Part shown: positions 22,016 through 64,000 of the stretch, one piece after another
Numbering within the stretch: position 1 is the stretch's first letter
How the letters are laid out: each line of letters begins with the position of its first letter
NCBI GenBank assembly: GCA_011033025.1
Contig: WFMF01000266.1
Location: 124,001-188,000 of the forward strand
Reading direction: 5' to 3'
Length of the DNA stretch: 64,000 nt
DNA from: Beroe forskalii
Lineage: Eukaryota; Ctenophora; Nuda; Beroida; Beroidae
Notes under the pieces: model-generated
Database searches by the model: none
Seen by the model: only the letters and a program-made list of their open reading frames with translations
Told to the model about the DNA's origin: nothing
Program-made: the position numbers and the translations under genes

Positions 22016-25000
22016 CTACATAAATTTTACAAAATATATGCTATGAACATCTAAAGTTATTGGATTATCTCCTCCAATATATTTTGATGACACATCAGCA
22101 GAGATAGAGACATGCCAGCCATGCTGAGCAGCAACTGCCATCATTTTCCCCAGAACTGCTCTCATATGATACTGACAGTCACCCTTGGACCTTCTTTTGG
22201 CAAACCAAGGACGTCCCATACAGGTGAATGCCTCACAAAATTCCATGCCTCACAAAAGTCCTATCGCATAAAATGTCTGCACAAGAAATTATATCCTACA
22301 TATGAGTAGTTTTTGATCCTGAAACTGTGTTAATGAAAGAACAAAGTAAACTTCCTCAGACCATTTAAGCTTAAATGGTTTTTATTTTACAGGCAATGAC
22401 TCAATAAATACAAATTTTTAGGCCATGAAATTGTTCTGGGTGCCTATCATGATTAATCTGTTGGAGATAAGTCATGAAAAGGGGGTATGATTGAATTGGA
22501 CCCATATAAATAGAACATATAAACGAAGTTTTGAAAATGTGTGATCAAGAACAAGAAAAAAAAGATGAAAAAAAACCATAGCCTCACAAAAGTACCATAC
22601 CATGAAATAGAATTTGGTTGTATTGGCTTTTAGATGTTTTATAAAAAGCATATTGGTCTTGTAGTATGAACTTTCATGACCTATTTATAGTAAATAATCA
22701 TGCTTGAAAATTCAAAATGCCCAGAATATTTTCAAAAAGGACTTTTGTGAGGCATTACACATTTTCAAGCCCACAAAAATATCATGGACTTTCTTTATAA
22801 TGCCTGGAATAGCAAAATTAAGCAAGGTTATTTGATTTTCAGAATATCAGATTAATATCAGCAGCATCAATGCTTCATTGCATCTATAAAAAAGGAACAA
22901 AAATGATTGGACTTTTGTGAGGCAATGAGAGAAATCACCATTTATGCCTCACAAAAGTCCAAACTTTCAAAAAAAAGTTTTGCACGAAAAATAATTTTGC
23001 ATTTGCCAATTCCTTTCTATTAGGCAGATCTTTGGGACAAAAAGGAAGCTAACATAATGGATGGTGACTCAAATAGCTACCATTTATCCAAATTTGACTG
23101 AAAAAATCAATATTTTGTGGGTAGAAATTTTTGTTGAGGCATTTACCGTCAATTTTCTTTGTAAAAGGTTGTAAATACGAAATCTTTTCATAGGTCAATG
23201 AACCTCTTCAAAAATACAATGCAAAATTTGAGGATAAGAAAATTACGCAATTTGTTTAGATAATATAGCCAAATAAAATATTGCCTCACAAAAGTACCAA
23301 TTGATTGCATGAAATTTTTACTCCATTTAGCCATTCAGGTGTTTAAGAAAACCATCTATTACGCAAATTTAACTTATTTAGCATCCTTATAAACAGTAAT
23401 ATAAAGAGATTTATTTTTGATTAAACAAAAATATAGCTTTATTTCAAATCATGGGACTTTTTGTGAGGCATAATTTATTTCAAATCTCCAAAATATGACA
23501 TTAATTTCGTTTGTAAACACCAAAAATGCTTTCAGAATGAAGGCAATTGAATCGAATAACGAGCCTGCATAGTTTCAATTATGTAGCATTTTCATAACAG
23601 AGGAAAAAGAAAGATTTGTCAATGGGACTTTTGTGAGGCATGGTGTAGACCTATAGGTTTTTTAGGACAAAATTTCAAAATGAAAACTCCAATTTTCTCC
23701 ATTTCAATCATCCAGGAAGAAAATTTCAGCTTCTCCTACATCCTTAGAGATGATTAAAAAACAAAATAATAATGAATTAGATGATTTATGGCATGATGAA
23801 AAATAGTGGGACTTTTGTGAGGCAAACACCTGTAACATTGATTTCTAGATTTGAATCAGGTAAATTCTTTTCATTTTTTACACCAAATGGGTAGAATTGG
23901 TACAGGCTGTCTTTCATTGAAACACCAACGTCAATGGGAAAGTCAAGGATTCGAAGCCTGTCAATACTGGTCAGAGATAGACAAGCATATCGGCAGCTTA
24001 TTGGGTATGTATTTTTCCTGAAGAGAATGGATGCTTTGTCAGTTAACCTGCGACTAACATCAATAGCATACAGAGGTGTGTAGCCATGTTGCCCAAAAAC
24101 TTCCATTATCCGAGAAATACTTCTACGTGCTGCAATAGCTTCAGAATCAGAGGAGTGCCAAGGGGTGCCATGGACCTTGATCTCGTGACTGCCATGATAC
24201 TCAAGCTTCTCTTGAATCGAAAAACCTGCAGCAGTAATTGCAGTTTCCAAGGGCTCAAGAAGGTGGTTACCATTGATCAATCTAAATCTGTCCATTTTTG
24301 CCAGAGTTAGCATACAAAAGTCATTTTGATGGGCAGAAAAAGTTGGATCATAAATAAAAAAGTAAGAGTCAGCCGTCCCTTTCAAATTTGTTGAAGCAAG
24401 AAGTCGCCAGTTAAGTCCTCCCATCCTTCCCACCAAATTGCAAATTGCTTTTCGTGTGTTGATTCCATCTTTGTGTGTCCAGCCCCAGAAACCATTCAAC
24501 GTAATTTCATGCAGTATTTCTCCTGAAGACTCAACGTCTGCAGTTTTATCAACACATCTCGGCCAAGCATCTTCGAGAGCAAGCATAACTGCTGTCTTTA
24601 TGTGTTCATCATGGTGTAAAAGAACAAGTTTGTTAGACTTACCCAAGCTTGATCCCCCTGGGGCAATGCAGCAAATTCTAGCTTGACCTCGGTTTGCATC
24701 AGGTACTTCACTTTTAGCAAAAAACAAAGTGGCTTTGTCTAATTGTCTGTCTAAATCGCTGCTAATTAGAAGATTATAGCCAAGATTGTACATTTCTTCT
24801 AGCAGACGTAAAACAAAAAACTTTCCAAGAGTAGCCCTATCTTTGCCAGCACGAGGATAAAATGTACGCCAATCCCCAACTTTCATCTTTAGTGTACCAT
24901 AGTATTCAAAAAGTGGCCCACGGGTGAACCCACATTTGGCAGTTATTTCTTGATCGAGTCTAACAAGCATATCTCTCACCTCTGGAGTCACATTCATGAC

Positions 25001-25087
25001 CCTTATCTTTGAACTCATACATATGGAAATAGCAATACATGAGTCTGGAATTGAGGCAACAGCGAACTTTGATGATTGGTCCCCCAT
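22016..25087 (-). CDS. Unrecognised protein of about four related domain units, interrupted by a 1612 bp element
   Basis: The minus-strand frame starts at ATG 25087 and stays open for over 415 codons before entering the inserted element at 23832. Beyond it the frame resumes at 22218 and stops at 22016-22018. Without the element and one TA copy the coding length is 1458 nt (485 residues), exactly in frame. The protein consists of diverged units of ~110 residues starting near residues 64, 192, 301 and 413. Shared features are an opening like HEIKVHGTPW (HEITLNG, EINVMGRPW), an Arg-containing helix with HG[WY] or LGY, then a D.S/D.D motif followed by DK and a hydrophobic [IL][LF]F strand. I cannot name the family. 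No signal peptide or membrane segment is evident, and function is unknown. The ATG directly follows AG, so an upstream exon is possible. The element may disrupt the gene or be spliced out. Confidence 0.6.
22221..23832. mobile_element. 1612 bp inverted-repeat element with ten GCCTCACAAAAGT motifs, TA target duplication
   Basis: The ends CAGGTG-AAT-GCCTCACAAAA and TTTTGTGAGGC-AAA-CACCTG are inverted and flanked by TA (22219-22220, 23833-23834). The 13-nt motif GCCTCACAAAAGT or its complement occurs at 22247, 22581, 22741(-), 22911(-), 22946, 23283, 23628(-) and 23811(-), with one-base variants at 22230 and 23456(-). Copy A has the empty site near 8850. No transposase ORF is visible, so it is non-autonomous. 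Such distributed motifs resemble subterminal transposase-binding sites, which is inference. Confidence 0.82.
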
Positions 25088-27604
25088 CTTACCTTTAAGA
25101 AAATAAACGAATTATTACACTTCTTGCTATCTTGACCTTTATTTGATTTTGAAAGGTTTTACTTCTATTCCAACAGCCATACGGCAATCAAGCCAGTGAC
25201 GGTTGAGGAAGTGTAATTAATATTTTATTTGCCGGAGACTTCACTGCCCGAGACTTAAACGTTTAATAAAAATGGCCCAATGTTGATGAATTGCTCGTGC
25301 ACTGGCTGTTAACTTAGTTGCACATCTTACAATAACACTGGCTTTAACAAATTGAGGGGATTCACAGGCCCTAAGCTAATAGGGTCCTGTACTAGGATAT
25401 CTTTTGATTTTGTTAAGAAGGCCTAACTTTACCTAACATGACAATGATACCCTAAGCTTAATTAATAAATTAATTAATCTAACTTAGTTATACCCACGGT
25501 ATAACCTGCTCCTTTTTGTGAGCCCAATGAACTATTCCCAACACAATTATCTACTTTCAACTATAATGCAATTTCGCATGTTAACAAATAACCTAATGAA
25601 ATAAACCTAAGCTTAAACTAGACGATTTATTTTCTTATATAGATGTGCAGCTATGATGATTCCTCCCTAATCCTCAAAAATTTCAACGTCATTATTCTGG
25701 GGGGATTGTAGCTCAAAAAATACCATAAAACAAAAACAAAAAAACAAGCCCAAGATCCCAAATTTAGGGTGAGGCTTGTTTTTTTTGGTTGGATTTTCTG
25801 AACTTTTTGGACATTTCACACCAATTTTTTATTTGTGTTATTTACATGTTCTTATTCCCCTTATTGATACTCAATGGTTTCCAATTACAGATGGCTTGAA
25901 TCACTATTTTGAGGAAATAATTAGCATTTAAAGAGCTCTCAGTGCTTTTTGATAAGGTACAATGGAAAATCATGAGATAGCATGGGACCTTGGTCCAACA
26001 GTGATTGGAGAGGAACAGTAAAGAATCAAATGTTGTCGAATGAGGCCATACTGGTCTAAACAAGAGGGCTCTGGCCACTGATTACCACGTAGGGATTAGT
26101 CAAGACCCAATGGTACTTCAAAAGGTCGTCCTTGATTCACCAGGGGCCGGATGACGAAGGGCCAGATAAGAGTCAGGGTGAAGTCTTCATGAGGAGGTCA
26201 GACTAGTGTCACCAGAGGGTCAGAGAAGTGTTGCAGGGAGTCAACTGGGAGTCACAAGGGGGCAAGAAAGGACCAACACAGCACCAGGTGAAGGTCGCCA
26301 GATGAAGGTCAGCTAGTTGAGAGCAATTTAGCATTCTTGCTTTAATTATGATTGACAACGGTCAGCCACAATAATCGCCAGAAGACCAGTTTGTAGGCAC
26401 TTAGTCACCAAGCAATGATTAAGGCTTCATCAGTCAGCAAGGCTTGATTACTGATGCTAAGCATATCTTTCACGAGGTCACAAGGTAATCTGTGTTGCTA
26501 AGGGACAGGCAAGTGCCACCAGCTTCTTGTGAGAGTCGACATGTTGATGAAATGTGTCCTACTGTCCTGTGAAGTCATAAATGAGTAATTAACACTGGGA
26601 GAAGTGAGTCTGAAAAGGATACTGCCAAGGGTCTGTTCAGACTCTGGTTCTTGTAAGAGGTTATTCGGCCAGAAGATCACGTCAGAATCACTAGTGGGTT
26701 ACTTGATCAGCTAAGAGTCAGCCAGACAAGAAGTACCAGCTGGGTCATAAGATAAGTGTTGTCACCAGTGGTTTTGGCAAGATAAGGAGACACCAGTAAG
26801 TCATGTAGGATCAGGAGACATCACTAGGTCAGGTAGAATTAGGAGGCTCAGGTAGGATCAGGAGAATAGGAGATGCCAGTCTCCAATGGGTCAGGTAGGA
26901 TCAGTCCAGATGCCAGTAGGTCAGGTAGGATCAGGAGACGCCAGTAGCCCAGTGACAGAACCCTAGCGAGCGAGAGAGCGTCGCTCGACAACCAACAGCC
27001 ACGTTTGTGGCGACCCAAACGTCCAAACGACCGAATTTTCATTGAAATTAGCATTGAAGTTGGCAATTTACTACTCACGATACTGTAAAAAAGCCGCCAA
27101 ATTGTAACCGTGACTTATAATAACTAAGTATTTCATTGTGTTTGACAATTGTACAGCTTCATTTATGTCGTGGAGAGTAAGAATCATCCTGACAAAAGTC
27201 TGTAGTACATTTACGATGACTGCCTCAAGCCCTCAGAGCTGTATTGTACCGCAAAACTTGTGATAACGTACTCTAAAGATCTATAAAAATGCGTGGGATA
27301 TTTACTTGTGTTTGAAATAGACTTGTATTAACCATACGTTAATTATTTGTAATATTTGAGCACGTGGAGAAACTCCAGAGTAGTCTCGTTCAAATGTAAG
27401 TTCGATTGATAGAGGCACACGCAGCTCTAAAATGTGCTGGTCGTCAGAAAAAAGCTGAAAAAGCTACGCTCGATATTGGTGGTCGTCACGCTCGACGACC
27501 ACAATACAATTACAGGTAAAATCTCATCCTACCCTCGCTGGTCGTCAGCTGCGCTCGACGACCAGCGAAATAAATAATTACAATATTCACTGTGTACACT
27601 GTTT
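25088..27604. other. Non-coding part of copy B with a GTCAGGTAGGATCAGGAGA minisatellite
   Basis: No gene is supported. 26780-26960 and 28948-29030 contain repeats of CCAGTAGGTCAGGTAGGATC and shorter variants. 27480-27565 has complementary TGGTCGTC...GACGACCA segments around CGCTCG. The remainder is AT-rich sequence without an open frame that shows splice support. Confidence 0.5.
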
Positions 27605-27807
27605 TGGCTATAACTTGAGAACGGATCGATGTTTTTTTAGGTGGTTTCATCGTTCTGCGTCGATCAAATGGACTGACCAAATGAAAAATGCGCGCAATAC
27701 ACTTTTACGAAGACGTCCGCGCAAAAAAGCAAGCGCGAGCGATTGTCTGCGTTTTTCATTTGATCAGTTCATTCGATCGACGTGCAACGATGCAGGTGCC
27801 TCAAAAT

Positions 27808-28495
27808 TCTTTTTTCCTCTGGTAGATGAACGATTTACAAAGATTATAAATATGCTTGAATATGTTTATTATTAATAACAAACTGTTGAAACACAAGGAA
27901 ATATTAAGTTTACGAAAATCCAAGTTTTAGCTATAACATTGCATCTGGGCAATATTTTTTCAAAATTCTTTTCCCTCTGGTAGATGTTTGTGTTGCGAAG
28001 ATTCTAAACGTGCTTAAATGTGTTGATTATTAAGCGGTTGAAACACAAGGAAATATTCAGTTGATGAAAAAATCTAGTTTTGGCTATAACATTGCACTCG
28101 ATCGATATATATTTATATATTTATTACGTAAATTCTTTTTTCTCTAGTTGATAAATAATCCATGAAATTTTTCATAATGCTTCAGAGGCTAAGTAGCAAT
28201 GAAAAGCGGTTGAAACACAAGGAAATTTTTAGTTTCTAAAAGCTTACTTTTGGCTGAAACATTGCGGCTGATTGATATTTTTCCTTAATTCTTTTTTCCT
28301 TTGATAGATGAATGTTTTTAAACATGCTTAAATAAGTTGAGTTATGCCAACCAACTGTTGAAACACAAGGAAATATTAAATTCATGAAAAAGTAAGTCTT
28401 GGCTCTAACACCTCGTTTGATCGATATTTCTTCCAAATTCTTTTTTCCTCTGGAAGATGAACGTTCTAAACATGCCTTGATGTGTTCCAAACAAT
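27808..28495 (+). repeat. ~155 bp tandem satellite, about five units
   Basis: Units begin near 27808, 27960, 28132, 28290 and 28436. Each has ATTCTTTTTTCCTCTGGTAG, then AACATGCTTAAAT, then GTTGAAACACAAGGAAATAT, then TTGGCTATAACATTGC and TCGATCGATAT. The smeared counterpart is at about 12340-13190 in copy A. Confidence 0.7.
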
Positions 28496-28497
28496 TT

Positions 28498-28866
28498 TCA
28501 GCTGTGGCGGGCTGTTGTGATCAAAATGTTTCTAAATCGATTTAGAGGCAGATTACTGAATTGATTTGGTGGCAGATTCAGATAGGAAATACCATAAAAT
28601 TTTTCGCCTGCGGCGGGCTGTTGTGATCAAATTATACATTAGCAAATTGATCTTAGAGGCAGATTCAGATGGGAAATACCATGAAATTTTTCGCCTGCGG
28701 CGGGCTGTTGTGATAAAATTATACATTACCAAATTGATCCTAGATTCAGATGGGAAATACCATAAAATTTTTCGCCTGCGGCGGGCTGTTGTGATCAAAT
28801 TATACATTACCAAATTGATCTTAGAGGCAGATTCAGATGGAAAATACCATAAAATTTTTCGACAGA
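28498..28866 (+). repeat. 80-90 bp tandem repeat, four units
   Basis: The sequence TTTTTCGCCTGCGGCGGGCT followed by GTTGTGATCAAATTATACAT recurs near 28601, 28691 and 28771, with a partial first unit at 28498. Both strands are open across the array because the unit lacks stops, giving spurious repetitive ORFs. Confidence 0.75.
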
Positions 28867-29060
28867 TAAATAATTCTGGAAACGGTGGCGACCAAATTGA
28901 GTAGTGAAAGTCTGCGCTTGACGACCCACAGGAGGTATTCTGTCACTGGGGCCAGTAGGTCAGGTAGGATCAGGAGGTGCCAGTTATAGGTCAGGTAGGA
29001 TCAGGAGACACCAGTACACAGGAAGTCAGTACACAGTATGGGAAGTGGATGCTCTTAATG

Positions 29061-31198
29061 TGTTGTTATTAAGTGAGCCAGCAAGTTTCTCAGGGCTCAC
29101 TAGTTGGATCATGACTGGTTAAGTTCAGCCTATTTTCATCTGAGATACACATGGTGGCTTGCACCTAAAGAGTCAGCCAAGGGTCACCAAGTAGTCACAT
29201 ATGATTCCCCTGTGTCAGGTTAGGGTCCGCAGGACTTAGGCAAGGAATCAGGATAAGCTATGGGTTACCATGGGATCAAAAGGCTTGTGAGGGAAGAAGT
29301 CAGGTAAGGGCAAGCAAGGCTACAGATATTCGCTTACTCAGTTGTTATCAAGGGACAGCACGGAATAAGCCAATGGTCATGGGCAAAATGGCACCACAGG
29401 AACATGTCCAATATTAGCCTCCATTCACCTCAATTAGGCGCTGTGGAGGCTAAGTGGAGACTTGGTGGTGACTGGGTGGTGGCTGGGTGGAGGCTAATTT
29501 GGAGGATTGGCCTCTATGGAGTCTAAGGATTGCCTGAGGCTAATTTTTGAAGAAAAGCCTCCACTATGGTAATTGATTGTTCACATATTACATAATCACC
29601 TAGGGGGAGGGGGGAGTTTTCAAATGATTACATTTGATTATGGGGAGGGGGTTTGGTAGTTGATTAATGTAATCAAAATTAATGTAATCAAAATTTACAA
29701 TTTTTGACACAATTTTTGCCACAAATTCTCCGTATTTTTAACAAAAATTTCAGAAAACCAACTCAAAAGCACCATTTTTCAGCACCATTTTTAAAACTTA
29801 CCTCAATATTTTCATAAATTTTTCCAAAGTTGAAAAATAATCAATTTTAAAGTGTTTACACTGTCCATTTTCTTCATTTTCTACTCAAAAAGGTGGGGGG
29901 GGGTAAAGCCATGATTACATAATATTCCCCTAACCAGGGGCGTCGCAAAACTCCGTGCACGTAACCAGGGTCCTGGTTAGGGCAATTCTCCTCAAGAGGG
30001 GGGTTGGGCTTTGATTACGTTTGATTAGGAGGGGGAGGGGGGGGCTGAAAATGGTCAAAAATTGATTACGTAATATGTGAATGATCCCTAACTAATTAGC
30101 CTCCATTAGCCTCTACCAAGCATCCACTCAGCTTCCATGGTTCCTAAAATTTTGCTTAGCCTCTGCTAGCCTCAACTGATGAAACAGAAGATGAAACAGA
30201 AGAAGTCATTGTTATTGTTTTGGAGACTCAAGCATTAATATGGAGGCTAATAGAAGGTATGTGGAAGCTAAATGTAGGCCAAAATATAACAAAATTTGTC
30301 TCTGAAACCAGCAAATGTGGCCAAATTTGAAAAACCAGTAGATAGATTTAAAATCTCAGTCAGACAGTCAGATCCCAATATCCTTCACTCAGTCTCAATT
30401 AGCAACGGCTTGGCCTCCATTAGCAACTATTCAGACTTCATTCAGACATTTTAACAACCATTCAGCCTCAATAAGCCACAACTTAGCCTCTTTGTTTACT
30501 TGTTAGCAACCACTCAGCAACCATTAGTGGTTATGCCATTCTCATAATTCTTTTTTCTTGCTTAATTTTATCCATCCATGATCCCACCCACTGTCCCAGG
30601 GATGTGATTAAGCTGACAAGGCGAGAGCATCCTTTAGCTGCAGTGAAGTGTGTCACCCAAAAGTTGAAACTATCAAAATAATATAATACTGAACTGGGAT
30701 TGCCTGAATTATTGGTTTACTTAAGCCAACAAGGCATCTCTTGCATACTGAATAAGTACCATAGACACCTAGGCCTAAACTAGGATCAGTCGATTAAGAA
30801 ATCAAGATCTCAGATCAATTATCCTACCCTGAAGCCTGAAACAACTACTCAATTTTCCTTCTTTTTTTTTTTTTTTTTTTTTTTTTCCTTGCTATCCTCC
30901 CAAAACCTCCAAACCATCCTCAGATTAATACCCAGATTAATCTCAACCCTGTATTAACTTAGCAAACCAACAATTTTGCTATTCAGTTAATCTGCAAGGC
31001 TGAGTCCTTTCAGTAAAAATATCTCTATCTGTACTATATCTGTACTCTTGAAGTTCTTGAAATTTCTGTTTAAAAAGGGTGCCATTGAAAATGATATTTG
31101 AAATTTCATACCAGATTTATTTATTACTGTGTTTTTCAATAAAGAAATTCTGTAAGCTATAAAGATTAATCTTTGTTTCACTAATCTTTGTTTCACTA
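29061..31198. other. Non-coding right part of copy B
   Basis: Counterpart of 13541-14871 and 18220-19081. No gene is seen. It has the same G-rich and TTGATTACATTTGATTA blocks, a long T-run near 30860 and an AATAAA-bearing stretch near 31138. The ~160 bp at 30165-30330 replaces the copy A retrotransposon. Confidence 0.55.
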
Positions 31199-31385
31199 CT
31201 ACCCTCGCGCGCGGCGCAACGTTCCACATTTGGATGTCACTTTGATAGCCATCCAGTCAAAAGAAATAGACAGACAACGCGACGTCCGTCGACATTCGAC
31301 GGACATTGCCCGTCTATTTCCTCTGCTGAAGGCGCAATTAAGTGACGTCCAAATGTGGAACGTTGCGCCGCGCGCGCGAGGGTAG
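31199..31385. mobile_element. 187 bp MITE with ~42 bp terminal inverted repeats (copy B)
   Basis: Same element as 19082-19268, with the same flanks. The two differ by only a few substitutions, so the duplication of the block is young relative to the insertion. Confidence 0.75.
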
Positions 31386-31544
31386 GGTATCGGGTAACAT
31401 CCTACGATTCGATTGTCAGACGTTGTCTGACCCCTTCGCCTTCGACATGAACAACGACTCAGCCTGCATTAAACAATAAACCAGGGGCTTTGCGTCGTCG
31501 CGCGCACGCGTAAAACGGAAAACTATCGTTATCGTCGCGCGTTC

Positions 31545-31855
31545 CTAAGCCCGCATAGGTGTGTGTACGCGCCGCGCGCTTCCCTACGGAGAAGCGCGCC
31601 GCGCAAGCCACACAGGGATATACGTGTTTAGCAACGTCGCGCGTAAGGAACACGCGGCGCGTACGCGCACGCCGTACACCACCTATAGCAGTATAGCTAT
31701 GCGGGCTTAGAAAACGACACCTATGCAGGCTTTACTCTAATAGTCTTACTTCTTAGGAATCTTCCTTCCTAAGCCCGCATAGGTGCGTGTACGCGCGCGG
31801 CGCTTCCTTGAGGAAGCGCGCCGCGCAACGCAAACAGGGATATACTGTATAGCAA
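31545..31855. repeat. GC-rich inverted-repeat element (31545-31710) and partial second copy (31769-31855)
   Basis: The terminal CTAAGCCCGCATAG (31545-31558) and its complement CTATGCGGGCTTAG (31697-31710) bound a ~166 bp element rich in CGCGC. A second, partial copy starts with the same CTAAGCCCGCATAGG at 31769. Inside both, a hairpin pairs GCGCTTCC with GGAAGCGC. CpG density is far above the surroundings. Confidence 0.6.
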
Positions 31856-32930
31856 GAATCTTCCACTCTGCACTCGCTGACGCCAGCCGCTTTGCGATTG
31901 CGAAGCGATCAACCGCGTCAACTCGACAATTCTGACGAAGCCACGAAGGTCTGTCAACGACATACAAGAATTGGTATTTGGGAAATATGGAATTGATTAA
32001 ATCAAAATGAGAATAGATTTAGAACTGCTGCAGTGTGCGGCATAAGCAAGAGAATCAAAACGAATTTCGTATCATATCAAATTTGCTAATGCATGTATTT
32101 TAATAATAATTTGACAGTTTGACTTTGACACAATGACAATCACAGTCACATAAACATAACATGGATTCGGATAAATGCAATCCGCGGGCTGTTTCAGATC
32201 ACTCTAAGCATTAACTGTAAAATCTCAATTCTCGGATTGTACAATTTACATCAGAGAAACTAAAAGGTATTATACATTCGAAGTGGCGTCAACGACCATT
32301 ATTATTAGTATTACTATGAGTATTACCAAGAATGAACAAGCGAAGTAATTGCAACTAAAACCACCAATATTCATCGGCTCCTAATTGTATAATTCCAGTT
32401 TTAATCGACTGAATTCGGTATAAAAGGTATCTATTTTGGAATAATTATATTCTTATTCATCGAAAAATTAAAGCTAAAATTAAAGCTCCAGCGGGGCATT
32501 ATTTATTAAGGGCCAGTTCAATTTAGAGTCGCGGCAGAACTGTGATAATAATAATATCTGGTAAACTCCTAAAATACATAACCTGTGAGACTGACACAGT
32601 TAATGTTGATAACTGCCCGATAATTCACATGAATAGTCCATCCTAACTTAGGACCTTAGCTTAAGTAAAAGAAGTTTGAGGACAGAATGGCAACGAAAAC
32701 CATATTTAATTTTGACATTAAATTTTCAAAACCAAGCTCATTCTAAACATCTTTTAAGTAAAATGGACAACGACAAAGTCGTTCAGTTAATACCTCTCTG
32801 TTTAATTTTATATACAGCTTATTATAGTATTATTTCTAAGATCATTTATCTAGTTCACTAATCGTATGTACAAATAATACAAATTTTCTTTACAGTTCGC
32901 GTATTTACAACTGATAAAAATCCTCCCGCC
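31856..32930. other. Intergenic sequence and 3' flank of the dynein gene
   Basis: No gene is seen. It lies downstream of the dynein stop codon (32931-32933) and must contain its 3' UTR. Candidate poly(A) signals are weak, for example ATTAAA on the minus strand near 32805. Confidence 0.4.
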
Positions 32931-63799
<30,869 letters not shown>

Positions 63800-64000
63800 C
63801 TAATCAGGAGGGGAGAGAGAGGCTTAGGAATTGACATAAGCGGGAAGAATGGAAACCACAGCTATATGATTTACTAAACGTGCTTTAAGGAAGCAATCAG
63901 GAATGGTTTATCTATTGGATGAGCCGATGAGAGGCAGCTAATTTCAAAGGGAGTCCATTCACCATTGATTAAGACGATATTAGGAAGGAAGAAAAGGGAA
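63800..64000. other. Dynein intron at the window edge
   Basis: Sequence upstream of the linker exon on the minus strand. The polypyrimidine-AG acceptor lies at 63800-63801. Nothing else is recognised. Confidence 0.6.

Larger units (their letters stand above)
20325..31460 (+). repeat. Duplicated block, copy B
   Basis: Direct-order counterpart of 6050-19345. It is of normal base composition throughout and should be used as the reference version of the block. It lacks the 997 bp MITE, the ~320 bp segment and the retrotransposon of copy A, and uniquely has the 22221-23832 element. Confidence 0.85.

Noticed and set aside
28553-28904. Repetitive open frames on both strands
   Set aside because: Both come from the 80-90 bp tandem repeat, whose unit happens to lack stops.

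Overview
This is an intron-rich eukaryotic (metazoan) genomic window. GC-rich coding exons sit in an AT-rich, repeat-laden background. The genes seen are an axonemal dynein heavy chain, a mitochondrial complex III core protein and class A-like seven-transmembrane (7TM) receptors, so the source is an animal with motile cilia. The sequence alone does not fix the phylum.

Layout: 1-2352 (minus) holds the 5' six exons of a UQCRC2-like gene, running off the left edge. 2594-5946 holds short palindromic repeats and two tandem copies of a 1.5-1.6 kb repeat (R1) ending in a large hairpin. 6050-19345 (copy A) and 20325-31460 (copy B) are two direct copies of one 11-13 kb block. They differ by clean presence/absence of transposable elements: a 997 bp TA-flanked MITE and a 5'-truncated non-LTR retrotransposon only in A, and a 1612 bp inverted-repeat element only in B. 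From about 7.9 to 13.5 kb copy A is badly degraded, with homopolymer-smeared bases that look technical. Copy B carries an unrecognised minus-strand gene made of about four related domain units, split by the 1612 bp element.

32931-63799 (minus) is the C-terminal ~2,880 residues of an inner-arm-type axonemal dynein heavy chain in 26 exons (linker, AAA1-AAA6, stalk, C-terminus). Its 5' end lies beyond the right edge. One 13.7 kb intron (47487-61157) contains four plus-strand 7TM receptor genes in tandem. Each has two coding exons, with a phase-2 intron that splits the Arg codon at the DRY position. The 6 kb between receptors 3 and 4 is filled by GC-rich GAA-loop hairpins, a 143 bp satellite, a nested foldback element, and a third R1 copy.

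Most multi-exon genes here carry single-base frame breaks, mostly in homopolymers. Together with the smeared block in copy A, this says the assembly has systematic base errors. The breaks should not be read as pseudogenisation without read support.
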